Source: Oxalobacteraceae bacterium UBA6704
GTDB lineage: Bacteria; Pseudomonadota; Gammaproteobacteria; Burkholderiales; Burkholderiaceae_D
Direction of reading: 5' to 3'
DNA length: 25,465 bases
NCBI GenBank assembly: GCA_002454505.1
Contig: DKJA01000036.1
Span: 9,194-34,658 of the forward strand
The translations under genes were made by a program, and so were the position numbers. A model generated the notes under the pieces. That model saw nothing but the letters and a program-made list of their open reading frames with translations, was not told where the DNA came from and did not search any database. This document shows, piece by piece, positions 1-7,279 of the stretch. Numbering within the stretch: position 1 is the first letter of the stretch; each line of letters opens with the position of its first letter.

Positions 1-1
1 G

Positions 2-94
2 CGTTTCGGCAAAGGCCGCCACGGCGATGCGTGGCAACCGGCCCCACTGCTGGTCAAGCTGGCAGCGGAGGGCGGGAGCTTCAACCGCCGCTGA
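2..94 (+). CDS. 3-hydroxyacyl-CoA dehydrogenase-like protein, C-terminal end (partial)
   Basis: An open frame enters from the left edge and codes for 30 residues before TGA at 92-94. The sequence includes GDAWQPAPLL and KLAAEGGSF, which resembles the C-terminal helix of bacterial 3-hydroxyacyl-CoA dehydrogenases of the FadB/FadJ type (a stretch ending in W-x-P-A-P-L-L, then LAAEG and an aromatic residue). Such enzymes oxidise 3-hydroxyacyl-CoA to 3-ketoacyl-CoA with NAD in fatty acid beta-oxidation. Only the tail is visible, so the domain layout of the rest is unknown. The gene converges on the acetyltransferase gene, and the two coding ends overlap by 14 bases (81-94). The family call comes from recognising a short motif. 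The reading frame itself is convincing because the residues look like protein and the adjacent frames do not. Confidence 0.6.
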   Translation, partial: RFGKGRHGDAWQPAPLLVKLAAEGGSFNRR

Positions 95-617
95 GCACCT
101 TGCGCATGCGCGCCAGCGGCACCCGGACGTTGCCGGGCAGGTCGAGCACGATGTCCTCGACCTCGGCGTAACCGGCCGAGCGGTACAGGGGCACGCCGGG
201 CATCGTGGCGGCCATCTCCAGCGCCGTGAAGCCTTCGCTCGCGGCCGCCGCTTCGCAATGGCGGATCAGCATCGTGCCGAGACCCTGGCGCGGCACGGAC
301 GGATCGACGAAGAAGGCGCGGATGCGGGCCGGCTGCGTGGCGGGATCGAGCAGCGGGTCCTCCTTCTCCTTCATGCGGTCGGCGCCGAACAGCGTGGCGC
401 GCTTGCTCCAGCCGCCGCAGGCGAGTAGGGCACCGTCGCGTTCGATGACGAAATACGTGCCGTCCTTCACCAGCTGGCTATCCACGCCGAACACGTGCCG
501 CGTGACGGCCTGCGCCTGTTCGTCCGTATAAAAGCCCTTGCTGAGGCCGATGCCGGAACGGGCGATCAGCGCTTCCATGGCCGGGATGTCGGCGGGGGTG
601 GCGGTGCGCAGCATCAT
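81..617 (-). CDS. GNAT family N-acetyltransferase
   Basis: This 178-residue protein has a single GNAT fold, the usual length for the family. It would transfer an acetyl group from acetyl-CoA to an unknown amine, probably in the cytoplasm. The acetyl-CoA pyrophosphate-binding motif A is visible near residues 103-115 as FFVDPSVPRQGLGT, with the R/Q-x-x-G-x-G signature. It is followed by the usual helix, and the C-terminal GVPLYRSAGY motif (about 141-150) is typical of motif B. The chosen ATG (617-615) overlaps the nadB stop codon in an ATGA junction, so the gene is probably translated by coupling from nadB. A second ATG follows immediately (614-612). Substrate is unknown. The position after nadB suggests co-transcription, not a known functional link. 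Confidence 0.85.
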   Translation of the reverse strand: MMLRTATPADIPAMEALIARSGIGLSKGFYTDEQAQAVTRHVFGVDSQLVKDGTYFVIERDGALLACGGWSKRATLFGADRMKEKEDPLLDPATQPARIRAFFVDPSVPRQGLGTMLIRHCEAAAASEGFTALEMAATMPGVPLYRSAGYAEVEDIVLDLPGNVRVPLARMRKVLSGG

Positions 618-2224
618 TTCTTGTTCGGCGTGAGGATCGTCGGCAGCGCCTTCGGCAGCGTGGCCGGATAGTCGCGGCTGTAATGGAGGCCGCGGCTTTC
701 GCGCCGCTGCAGCGCGCTGTTGACGATCAATGCCGCCACGTCGACGAGATTGCGCAACTCCAGCAGGTCGGCCGTGATGTGGAAGTTGCGGTAGTACTCG
801 TCGATCTCTTCCTTCAGCAGCGCGATCCGGTGCTGGGCCCGCTCCAGCCGCTTCGTCGTGCGGACGATGCCCACGTAATTCCACATGAAGCGGCGCAGTT
901 CGTCCCAGTTGTGGGCGATGACCACTTCTTCGTCGGCATCCGTGACGCGGCTTTCGTCCCAGTCCGGCAGGTAGGGCGTGCCGTTCTTTTCCTGCGCCAG
1001 GATGTGCTGCGCGCAGGCGCGGCCGATGACGACGCATTCCAGCAGCGAGTTGCTGGCCAGCCGGTTGGCGCCGTGCAGCCCGGTGCAGGCCGTTTCGCCG
1101 ACGGCGTACAGGCCGGGCAGGTCGGTACGGCCGGCCAGGTCCGTGACGATGCCGCCGCAGGTGTAATGCGCTGCCGGCACGATCGGAATCGGTTCCTTCG
1201 TGATGTCGATGCCCAGCTCGAGGCAGCGCGCGTAGATCGTGGGGAAATGCTCGATGAGGAATTCGGCCGGCTTGTGGCTGATGTCCAGGTGGACGTAATC
1301 GAGGCCACGCTTCTTGATCTCGAAGTCGATGGCGCGCGCCACCACGTCGCGCGGTGCCAGTTCGGCCCGTGGATCGTGGGCCAGCATGAAGCGCTGGCCG
1401 GCCGCGGCGCCGGCTTCCGGCGGGAGTTTCAGCACGCCGCCTTCGCCGCGGATCGCTTCCGTGATCAGGAACGATTTCGCGTACGGGTGATACAGGCAGG
1501 TGGGGTGGAACTGGATGAATTCCATGTTGGCGACGCGGCAGCCGGCGCGCCAGGCCATGGCGATGCCGTCGCCGCTGGCCGTATCCGGATTGGTCGTATA
1601 CAGATAGACCTTGCCGGCGCCGCCGGTGCACATGATCGTGTGTTCGGCGGCCACCGTGTGCACTTCGCCGGTGTTGACGTCCTGCACATACAGGCCGTGG
1701 CACTGCGGCTGGGCGCTGGAGCCGGCGCTGGCATCGAGCTTGTCGGACGTGATCAGGTCGATCGCGCAATGGTGTTCGAACAGGCTGATGTTCGGATGCG
1801 CGCGCACTTTTTCTTCCAGCGTGACCTGCACGGCGTGGCCGGTGGCGTCCGCCGCGTGGATGATGCGCCGCTGGCTGTGGCCGCCTTCGCGCGTCAGATG
1901 AAAACCCAGTTCCGCACTGGTGTCGCGGGTGAACGGCACACCCTGTTCGATCAGCCATTCGATGGCCGCGCGACCGTTTTCCACGATGAAGCGGGTGGCG
2001 CCTTCGTCGCAAAGGCCGGCGCCGGCCACCAGCGTGTCGTCGATGTGTTCGGCGTGGCTGTCGCCGGAATCGAGCACGGCGGCGATGCCGCCTTGCGCCC
2101 AGTTGCTGGCGCCATCGAGCAGCGCGCGCTTGGAAATGATGGCGACCCGGCGCGTTTCGGCCAGGTGCAGGGCGACGGACAGGCCGGCCAGCCCGCTGCC
2201 GACGATCGCTACGTCAAATTTCAT
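614..2224 (-). CDS. nadB: L-aspartate oxidase NadB
   Basis: NadB is a flavoprotein that oxidises L-aspartate to iminoaspartate, the first step of de novo NAD synthesis. The 536-residue length matches the family. The N-terminus has the FAD dinucleotide-binding motif GSGLAG (residues 8-13) right after the start MKFDVAIV, which fixes the start. Other family signatures are NWAQGGIAA, SQRRIIHA, FIQFHPTCLY, APRDVVARAI (catalytic Arg region) and GANRLASNSLLE near the flavin site, followed by the helical C-terminal domain of the succinate dehydrogenase/fumarate reductase flavoprotein superfamily. NadA and NadC are not in the window. The gene is divergent from the sugar transferase gene and has its own sigma-70-like promoter, so it is best seen as the chromosomal neighbour of the exopolysaccharide locus. 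Confidence 0.97.
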   Translation of the reverse strand: MKFDVAIVGSGLAGLSVALHLAETRRVAIISKRALLDGASNWAQGGIAAVLDSGDSHAEHIDDTLVAGAGLCDEGATRFIVENGRAAIEWLIEQGVPFTRDTSAELGFHLTREGGHSQRRIIHAADATGHAVQVTLEEKVRAHPNISLFEHHCAIDLITSDKLDASAGSSAQPQCHGLYVQDVNTGEVHTVAAEHTIMCTGGAGKVYLYTTNPDTASGDGIAMAWRAGCRVANMEFIQFHPTCLYHPYAKSFLITEAIRGEGGVLKLPPEAGAAAGQRFMLAHDPRAELAPRDVVARAIDFEIKKRGLDYVHLDISHKPAEFLIEHFPTIYARCLELGIDITKEPIPIVPAAHYTCGGIVTDLAGRTDLPGLYAVGETACTGLHGANRLASNSLLECVVIGRACAQHILAQEKNGTPYLPDWDESRVTDADEEVVIAHNWDELRRFMWNYVGIVRTTKRLERAQHRIALLKEEIDEYYRNFHITADLLELRNLVDVAALIVNSALQRRESRGLHYSRDYPATLPKALPTILTPNKK

Positions 2225-2255
2225 GGTCTCGTTATTTTCTGCGGTAAATATGATG

Positions 2256-2284
2256 ACTATAGACCATTTGTTACGGAGCGTCAT
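2256..2284 (-). promoter_or_regulatory. Sigma-70-like promoter for nadB
   Basis: Read on the minus strand, a -35 box ATGACG (2284-2279, four of six consensus bases) is followed by a 17-base spacer and a -10 box TATAGT (2261-2256, five of six). Transcription would begin near 2249 and leave a leader of about 25 bases before the nadB ATG at 2224. Assigned by eye only. Confidence 0.5.
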
Positions 2285-2318
2285 GCCTGTGGCCGTTTTG
2301 CGCAGGCTCAAGGGCATG

Positions 2319-2334
2319 GGGCACGGGTCCGGCA
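2319..2334 (+). promoter_or_regulatory. Sigma-54-like (-24/-12) element upstream of the sugar transferase gene
   Basis: The invariant GG (2320-2321) and GC (2332-2333) of RpoN promoters are separated by exactly 10 bases. The -24 half reads GGCACG, a full match to the core of TGGCACG. The -12 half reads CGGCA where TTGCA is the consensus. The predicted start near 2345 lies about 54 bases before the GTG start. The downstream operon encodes PrsR, a sigma-54 activator, so self-activation would make sense. GC-rich DNA gives chance matches, so this is a candidate only. Confidence 0.35.
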
Positions 2335-2345
2335 TCATGGCTGAA

Positions 2346-2363
2346 CCACCGGCCGCGCGGTGG
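2346..2363 (+). promoter_or_regulatory. Leader hairpin 1 upstream of the sugar transferase gene
   Basis: Perfect 6-base arms CCACCG (2346-2351) and CGGTGG (2358-2363) enclose a 6-base loop. If transcription starts near 2345, this hairpin would form the very 5' end of the mRNA and could protect it. No U-tract follows, so it is not a standard terminator. Confidence 0.4.
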
Positions 2364-2368
2364 CGGGT

Positions 2369-2391
2369 TTGCCCCCGGGCGGGCAAGGGAG
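2369..2391 (+). promoter_or_regulatory. Leader hairpin 2 overlapping the ribosome binding site of the sugar transferase gene
   Basis: Arms TTGCCC (2369-2374) and GGGCAA (2381-2386) enclose a 6-base loop. The ribosome binding site AAGGGAG lies at 2385-2391, 7 bases before GTG at 2399. The hairpin therefore covers its first two bases. This binding site is also the main reason for choosing GTG 2399 over the upstream ATG at 2360, which would lie inside hairpin 1 and has no such site. Confidence 0.45.
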
Positions 2392-2398
2392 CCTGAAC

Positions 2399-3775
2399 GT
2401 GATCCGGATCTTCAACCATTATGTATCGCGCACGGGCCTGATCCTGCTGCTGTTTGAAATGCTGGTGCTGCAGGCGGCGGCCAGCACCACGGTGCTGGTC
2501 TGGAGCGGGCTGGCGCGCAATGTGCTGCAGATCTACGTGTCCGGCTTTGCCTTCGCCCTCGTCAATGTGTTTGCCATGAGCGCGCTGGGCATGTACCAGC
2601 AGCAGCTGCGCGAAGACGTCCGCGCCACGCTGGCCCGCATCGCGCCGGCCTTCGTGCTGGGCTACGCCATGCTGGCGGTGCTGATGCTGGTGATACCCAC
2701 GATCGGTTTCGGCCGCGCCGGCGGCTTCGTCTTCGTGCTGGGCGGTGCCGGCGTGCTGCTGACGCGCACGCTGCTGTTCACGTCGTCCCATTCGAATATG
2801 CTGGTCGAGCGGCTGATCCTGATCGGCGACGGCGCGCTGGCGCGCGAATGCATGGAGCTGGCGGCCAGCCGCGGCGGGCCGCGCCGCTTCGAGGTGGTCG
2901 GCTGCGTGCCGATGCCGGGGGAGGCGCGCCGCGTGCCGCCGGCCAAGGTGCTGCCGCCGGGCGAAACGCTGCTGGCACTGGCGCGGCGGCATGGCGCCAG
3001 CGAAGTGATCGTGTCGGTGGGCGACCGGCGCAGCGGCGGCTATCCGGTGCGCGAACTGCTCGATTGCGCGCTGGGCGGCGTGCGCGTCACGGATGCCGCC
3101 GCCTTCTTCGAGCGCGAGGCCAGCCAGATCCGCGTCGATTCGCTGCAGCCCAGCTACCTGATCTTCGGCGGCGGCTTCGACCAGAGCTTCTTCCGCGCCT
3201 TCGTCAAGCGCACGTTCGACCTGCTGGCCAGCGGCGCAATCTGTCTGGCCACGCTGCCGGTGATGGCGGTGGCCGCGCTGTGCATCGTGCTGGAGGATGG
3301 CGGCCCGGTCATCTACCGGCAGGAGCGCGTCGGCAAGGACGGGCGGCTGTTCCGCGTGCTGAAGTTCCGCAGCATGGGCCAGGATGCCGAGCGGGACGGG
3401 CAGCCCCGCTGGGCCAGTGCCGCCGATCCCCGCGTCACGCGCATCGGCCACTGGCTGCGCAAGCTGCGCATCGACGAGCTGCCGCAAATCCTCAATGTGC
3501 TGAAGGGCGAGATGAGCTTCGTCGGGCCGCGGCCGGAACGGCCGTACTTCGTCGAACAGCTGACGGAACGGGTGCCTTACTATAACGTCCGCCACAGCAT
3601 CAAGCCCGGCATCACGGGCTGGGCGCAGGTGCGCTACGGCTACGGCGATTCCGTCGAGGACGCTGTGCAGAAACTGCAGTACGACCTGTACTACGTGAAG
3701 AACAACAGCCTGCTGCTGGACGTGCTGGTGCTGATCGATACGTTCAAGGTCGTCGTGTTCAGGGGAGGCCGTTGA
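2399..3775 (+). CDS. XrtA/PEP-CTERM-associated undecaprenyl-phosphate sugar transferase (TIGR03013-like)
   Basis: The protein (458 residues from GTG 2399) probably transfers a sugar-1-phosphate from a UDP-sugar to undecaprenyl phosphate, the first step of building an exopolysaccharide repeat unit at the inner membrane. The N-terminal third holds about four membrane segments, followed by a nucleotide-binding-like region (LIGDGALARE). The C-terminal bacterial sugar transferase domain (from about residue 268) starts with a membrane helix after VKRTFDLL. It then shows KFRSMG, DELPQILNVLKGE (Asp near 359), FVGPRPERP and KPGITGWAQV, all hallmarks of the WcaJ/PglC-type family. The start IRIFNHYVS fits this exosortase-linked subfamily. 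It is the first gene of a + strand operon with prsK, prsR and a vanZ-type gene. The sugar used cannot be read from the sequence. Confidence 0.9.
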   Translation: MIRIFNHYVSRTGLILLLFEMLVLQAAASTTVLVWSGLARNVLQIYVSGFAFALVNVFAMSALGMYQQQLREDVRATLARIAPAFVLGYAMLAVLMLVIPTIGFGRAGGFVFVLGGAGVLLTRTLLFTSSHSNMLVERLILIGDGALARECMELAASRGGPRRFEVVGCVPMPGEARRVPPAKVLPPGETLLALARRHGASEVIVSVGDRRSGGYPVRELLDCALGGVRVTDAAAFFEREASQIRVDSLQPSYLIFGGGFDQSFFRAFVKRTFDLLASGAICLATLPVMAVAALCIVLEDGGPVIYRQERVGKDGRLFRVLKFRSMGQDAERDGQPRWASAADPRVTRIGHWLRKLRIDELPQILNVLKGEMSFVGPRPERPYFVEQLTERVPYYNVRHSIKPGITGWAQVRYGYGDSVEDAVQKLQYDLYYVKNNSLLLDVLVLIDTFKVVVFRGGR

Positions 3776-3809
3776 GCGGCCGGTCCGTGCGCGACGGCAG
3801 AGACGCCTG

Positions 3810-5870
3810 ATGCCGGTCAGTACCGCCACCTTCAGTTACGCCAGCGCTGCGCTGGCGTTTCTTTTGCTGTGCACCGTACTGCTGACGCGGTGGCGCGGCC
3901 GGCCGCACGCGGGCCTGCTGGCGACCGCCTGCGTGACGATGGTGGCGTGGAGCGGCGTGATGATCGCGCTGCAGGGCGACAGTCTGCCGCCCGTCGTCGC
4001 CGAACTGGCCGAGCTGGCGCGCAATGCCGCGTGGACGGCCGTGCTGCTGGCGCTGCTGGGGCATCTGGAGCGCGTCGACGGCGAGCGGCGCAGCCGCACC
4101 GTGCTGCTGGCGGCCGTCATCTACCTGCTGCTGCTGGTGGCGCCGCTGGCCGAACAGCTGCTGCCGGCCAGCGTGCTGTTCCTCGTGACGGTCGCGGGCC
4201 GCGTCGGCCTGGCCGTGTTCGGCATGCTGCTGGTGGAACAGCTGTATCGCAACAGCGTCACGCAGGAACGGTGGGCCATCAAGTTCGCCTGCCTGGGCAT
4301 CGGCGCCATGTTCGGCTACGACTTCTACATGTACAGCGACATGCTGCTGTTCCGCGAACTGAACGTGGAACTGTGGGCGGCGCGCGGCATCGTCAATGCG
4401 CTGACCGTGCCGCTGATCGCCGTGTCGCTGGCGCGCAGCGCGTCGTGGTCCACGCAGCTGGCCGTATCGCGCCGCATGCTGTTCCACTCGGCCGCGCTGG
4501 TCGGCGCCGCGATCTACCTGCTGGCGATGAGTTCGGCCGCCTACTACCTGCGCTTCGTCGGCGGCGACTGGGGCTCGCTGATGCAGCTGGCCTTCCTGTT
4601 CGGCGCCACGATGCTGCTGGTGGTGATCCTGTTCTCGGGCAGCTTCCGCGCCTGGCTGAAGGTCTTCATCAGCAAGCATTTTTACCGCTACAACTACGAC
4701 TACCGGGAAGAGTGGCTGAGCTTTACGCGCACGCTGTCGCACCCCGGCCCGAACCTGGGCGAACGGACGATCCAGGCGCTGGCGGCGCTGGTGGAAAGCC
4801 CCGGCGGCGCGCTGTGGCTGCGCCGCGGCGCGCGCTGCGAGCCGGCGGCGGCGTGGCAGACGACGCCCGGCACGGCCAGCGAACCGGCCGATTCGCCGTT
4901 CAGCCGGTTCATCGAAGAGAAGCAGTGGGTGGTCGAAGTGAGCGCGCACGCCGCCGCCACGGTTGCGGCCGACGCGGCGGCGCCGGCGCTGCCGGCCTGG
5001 CTGCGCGACCATCCGCGCGCCTGGCTGGTCGTGCCGCTGCTGCTGCATGGCCGGCTGCAGGGCTTCGTCGTGCTGCAGCAGCCGCGCAGCGCCGTCGCGC
5101 TGAACTGGGAAGTGCTGGACCTGCTGAAGATCGCCGGCACGCAGGCGGCCAGCTACCTCGCCCAGCAGGAGGCCGACAATGCGCTGATGCTGGCCAACCA
5201 GTTCGATTCGTTTAACCGGCTGTCCACCTTCGTCGTGCACGACCTGAAGAACCTGGTGGCCCAGCTGTCGCTGCTGACGGCCAACGCGGAAAAGCACCGC
5301 GACAATCCGGAATTCCAGCGCGACATGCAGGATACGGTAAGCTACTCGGTGCAGAAGATGAAGCTGATGCTGCAGAAGCTGAGCCGCACGGCGGCGCCCG
5401 ACCATGCGCGGCCGCTGGCGATCGGCCAGGTGCTGACGCAGGCGGTGGCGCTGAAGGCTGCGTTCGAACCGCAGCCGGCGCTGCACGTCGGGCCGGCCGG
5501 CCTGCGCGTCGTCGCCGATGCCGAGCGGCTGGAACGCGTGCTGGGCCACCTGATCCAGAACGCGATCGAGGCCACGCCGAAGGATGGCCGCGTGACCGTG
5601 CGTGTCGAACAGCATGACGCCGACAGGACGGTGCGCATCGAGATCAGCGACACGGGGCAGGGCATGACGCCCGACTTCATCCGCGAGCGCCTGTTCAAGC
5701 CTTTCGACTCCACCAAGTCGGCCGGCATGGGCATCGGCGCCTTTGAAAGCCGCGAATACATCCAGGAACTGGGCGGCCAGCTGGACGTGCGCAGCGAACC
5801 GCTGCGCGGCACCACGTTTACGGTCACCCTGCCGCTGCACCGCGCCGACGCCGTCGGCCGGGCCGCCTGA
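3810..5870 (+). CDS. prsK: XrtA/PEP-CTERM system histidine kinase PrsK
   Basis: This 686-residue membrane histidine kinase is the presumed partner of PrsR. The first roughly 290 residues are a chain of hydrophobic segments (about seven or eight membrane helices) and are probably the sensing part. A GAF-like domain follows at about 320-455. The phosphoacceptor region contains VVHDLKNLVAQL with His477. The ATPase domain shows the N box (HLIQNAIEA, about 580), the G1 box DTGQGM and the G2 region GMGIGAFESRE. HDLKN, in place of the commoner HELRTP-type motif, is normal for this family. The gene starts 34 bases after the sugar transferase stop and is followed after 26 bases by prsR. From memory, PrsK/PrsR with RpoN has been reported to control PEP-CTERM genes in floc-forming betaproteobacteria. 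The stimulus is unknown. Confidence 0.92.
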   Translation: MPVSTATFSYASAALAFLLLCTVLLTRWRGRPHAGLLATACVTMVAWSGVMIALQGDSLPPVVAELAELARNAAWTAVLLALLGHLERVDGERRSRTVLLAAVIYLLLLVAPLAEQLLPASVLFLVTVAGRVGLAVFGMLLVEQLYRNSVTQERWAIKFACLGIGAMFGYDFYMYSDMLLFRELNVELWAARGIVNALTVPLIAVSLARSASWSTQLAVSRRMLFHSAALVGAAIYLLAMSSAAYYLRFVGGDWGSLMQLAFLFGATMLLVVILFSGSFRAWLKVFISKHFYRYNYDYREEWLSFTRTLSHPGPNLGERTIQALAALVESPGGALWLRRGARCEPAAAWQTTPGTASEPADSPFSRFIEEKQWVVEVSAHAAATVAADAAAPALPAWLRDHPRAWLVVPLLLHGRLQGFVVLQQPRSAVALNWEVLDLLKIAGTQAASYLAQQEADNALMLANQFDSFNRLSTFVVHDLKNLVAQLSLLTANAEKHRDNPEFQRDMQDTVSYSVQKMKLMLQKLSRTAAPDHARPLAIGQVLTQAVALKAAFEPQPALHVGPAGLRVVADAERLERVLGHLIQNAIEATPKDGRVTVRVEQHDADRTVRIEISDTGQGMTPDFIRERLFKPFDSTKSAGMGIGAFESREYIQELGGQLDVRSEPLRGTTFTVTLPLHRADAVGRAA

Positions 5871-5896
5871 CCAGCATAAAAGATTAAAGGACTGCC

Positions 5897-7267
5897 GTGA
5901 CGCCAACCAAACCGAAACTGCTCATCATCGAGGACGATCCCGGCCTGCAGAAGCAGCTCAAATGGAGCCTGGACGCGTACGACGTCGTCGTGGCCGGCGA
6001 CCGCGAGGCCGCGCTGGCCCAGCTGCGCCGCCACGAGCCGGCCGTCGTGACGATGGACCTGGGCCTGCCGCCGGACCCGGACGGCGCCACCGAAGGCCTG
6101 GCCACGCTGGAACAGATGCTGGCGCTGGCGCCGGACACCAAGGTGATCGTCCTGACGGGCAACCAGGACCGCACGCATGCCGTCAACGCGATCGCGATGG
6201 GCGCCTACGACTTCCACCAGAAGCCGTGCGAGCCGGAGTTGCTGAACCTCGTGATCCAGCGCGCCTTCGTGCTGCACGGCCTGCAGCAGGAACACCGCCG
6301 GCTGCAGCAGAGCCAGGCCGATTCGCCGCTGGCCGGCATCGTCAGCCGCGATCCGGCAATGATGAAGGTGTGCCGCAACGTGGAAAAGGTGGCGCCCAGT
6401 TCGGCCACCGTGATGGTGCTGGGCGAGAGCGGTACGGGCAAGGAAGTGGTGGCCCGTGCGCTGCACCAGCTGTCGCCCCGCGCCAAGGAGCGCTTCATGG
6501 CGATCAACTGCGCGGCGATTCCCGAAACGCTGCTCGAATCGGAACTGTTCGGCTACGAGAAGGGCGCCTTCACCGGCGCTGTCAAACAGACCAAGGGCAA
6601 GGTGGAACTGGCCAACGGCGGCACGTTCTTCCTCGACGAGGTGGGCGACCTGCCGATGGCGTTGCAGGCCAAGCTGCTGCGCTTCCTGCAGGAGCGCGTC
6701 ATCGAGCGGGTCGGCGGCCACGAGGAGATTCCCGTCGACGTGCGCATCATCTGCGCCACGCACCAGAACCTGAAGGCGCTGGCCGCTGCCGGCAAGTTCC
6801 GCGAAGACCTGTATTACCGGCTGTCCGAGATCGTGCTGACGATCCCGCCGCTGCGCGAACGCAGCGGCGACGCGGTGCTGCTGGCGCAGCACTTCCGCAA
6901 CCGCTTCTGCACGCAGGAAGGCCGCGCCAACCTGCACTTCACGCCCGATGCGCTGGCGCAGATCGCCCGCCACGACTGGCCGGGCAATGTGCGCGAGATG
7001 GAAAACTGCATCAAGCGGGCGATCATCATGGCCGACGGTCCCGGCATCACGGCCGACGACCTGGGCCTGGGCATCGACGGCGGCGAGGAAGAGCCGTTCA
7101 ACCTGCGGCAGGTGCGCGACGAGGCGGAGTACAAGGCCATCGTCAAGGCGCTGGCGCGGGTGGACGGCAATATCGTCAAGGCGTCCGAGCTGCTGGGCAT
7201 CAGCCGGCCCACGCTGTACGACCTGATGGAGCGCCACGCCATCAAGGCCACCGCCGCTTCCGTGTAA
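5897..7267 (+). CDS. prsR: PEP-CTERM/XrtA system sigma-54-dependent response regulator PrsR
   Basis: The 456-residue NtrC-type regulator has all three expected domains. The receiver domain (1-125) has the acidic pair D13/D14, phosphoacceptor D54 in VVTMDLGL, T87 and K109. The AAA+ domain has Walker A GESGTGKE (176-183), an intact GAFTGA loop (in FGYEKGAFTGA) that contacts sigma-54, and Walker B GGTFFLDEVGDLP. The C-terminal helix-turn-helix is of the Fis type (KASELLGISRPTLYDLM). It should activate RpoN promoters when phosphorylated by PrsK. The start is GTG 5897, with ribosome binding site AAAGG at 5886-5890. Likely targets include this locus and PEP-CTERM protein genes elsewhere. A candidate -24/-12 element lies before the first gene of this operon. 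Confidence 0.95.
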   Translation: MTPTKPKLLIIEDDPGLQKQLKWSLDAYDVVVAGDREAALAQLRRHEPAVVTMDLGLPPDPDGATEGLATLEQMLALAPDTKVIVLTGNQDRTHAVNAIAMGAYDFHQKPCEPELLNLVIQRAFVLHGLQQEHRRLQQSQADSPLAGIVSRDPAMMKVCRNVEKVAPSSATVMVLGESGTGKEVVARALHQLSPRAKERFMAINCAAIPETLLESELFGYEKGAFTGAVKQTKGKVELANGGTFFLDEVGDLPMALQAKLLRFLQERVIERVGGHEEIPVDVRIICATHQNLKALAAAGKFREDLYYRLSEIVLTIPPLRERSGDAVLLAQHFRNRFCTQEGRANLHFTPDALAQIARHDWPGNVREMENCIKRAIIMADGPGITADDLGLGIDGGEEEPFNLRQVRDEAEYKAIVKALARVDGNIVKASELLGISRPTLYDLMERHAIKATAASV

Positions 7268-7279
7268 GAGGCGCTGTCG

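Noticed and set aside
2320..2391. Cyclic-di-GMP riboswitch before the sugar transferase gene
   Set aside because: The region has hairpins and GGCACGGG/GGGCAA pieces, but the order and the conserved core of the GEMM motif are absent.
614..3829. A very long minus-strand open frame running through nadB into the sugar transferase gene
   Set aside because: Only the part from ATG 2224 is NadB. The upstream extension is the reverse strand of a clear gene and has His/Gln/Arg-rich composition typical of shadow frames.
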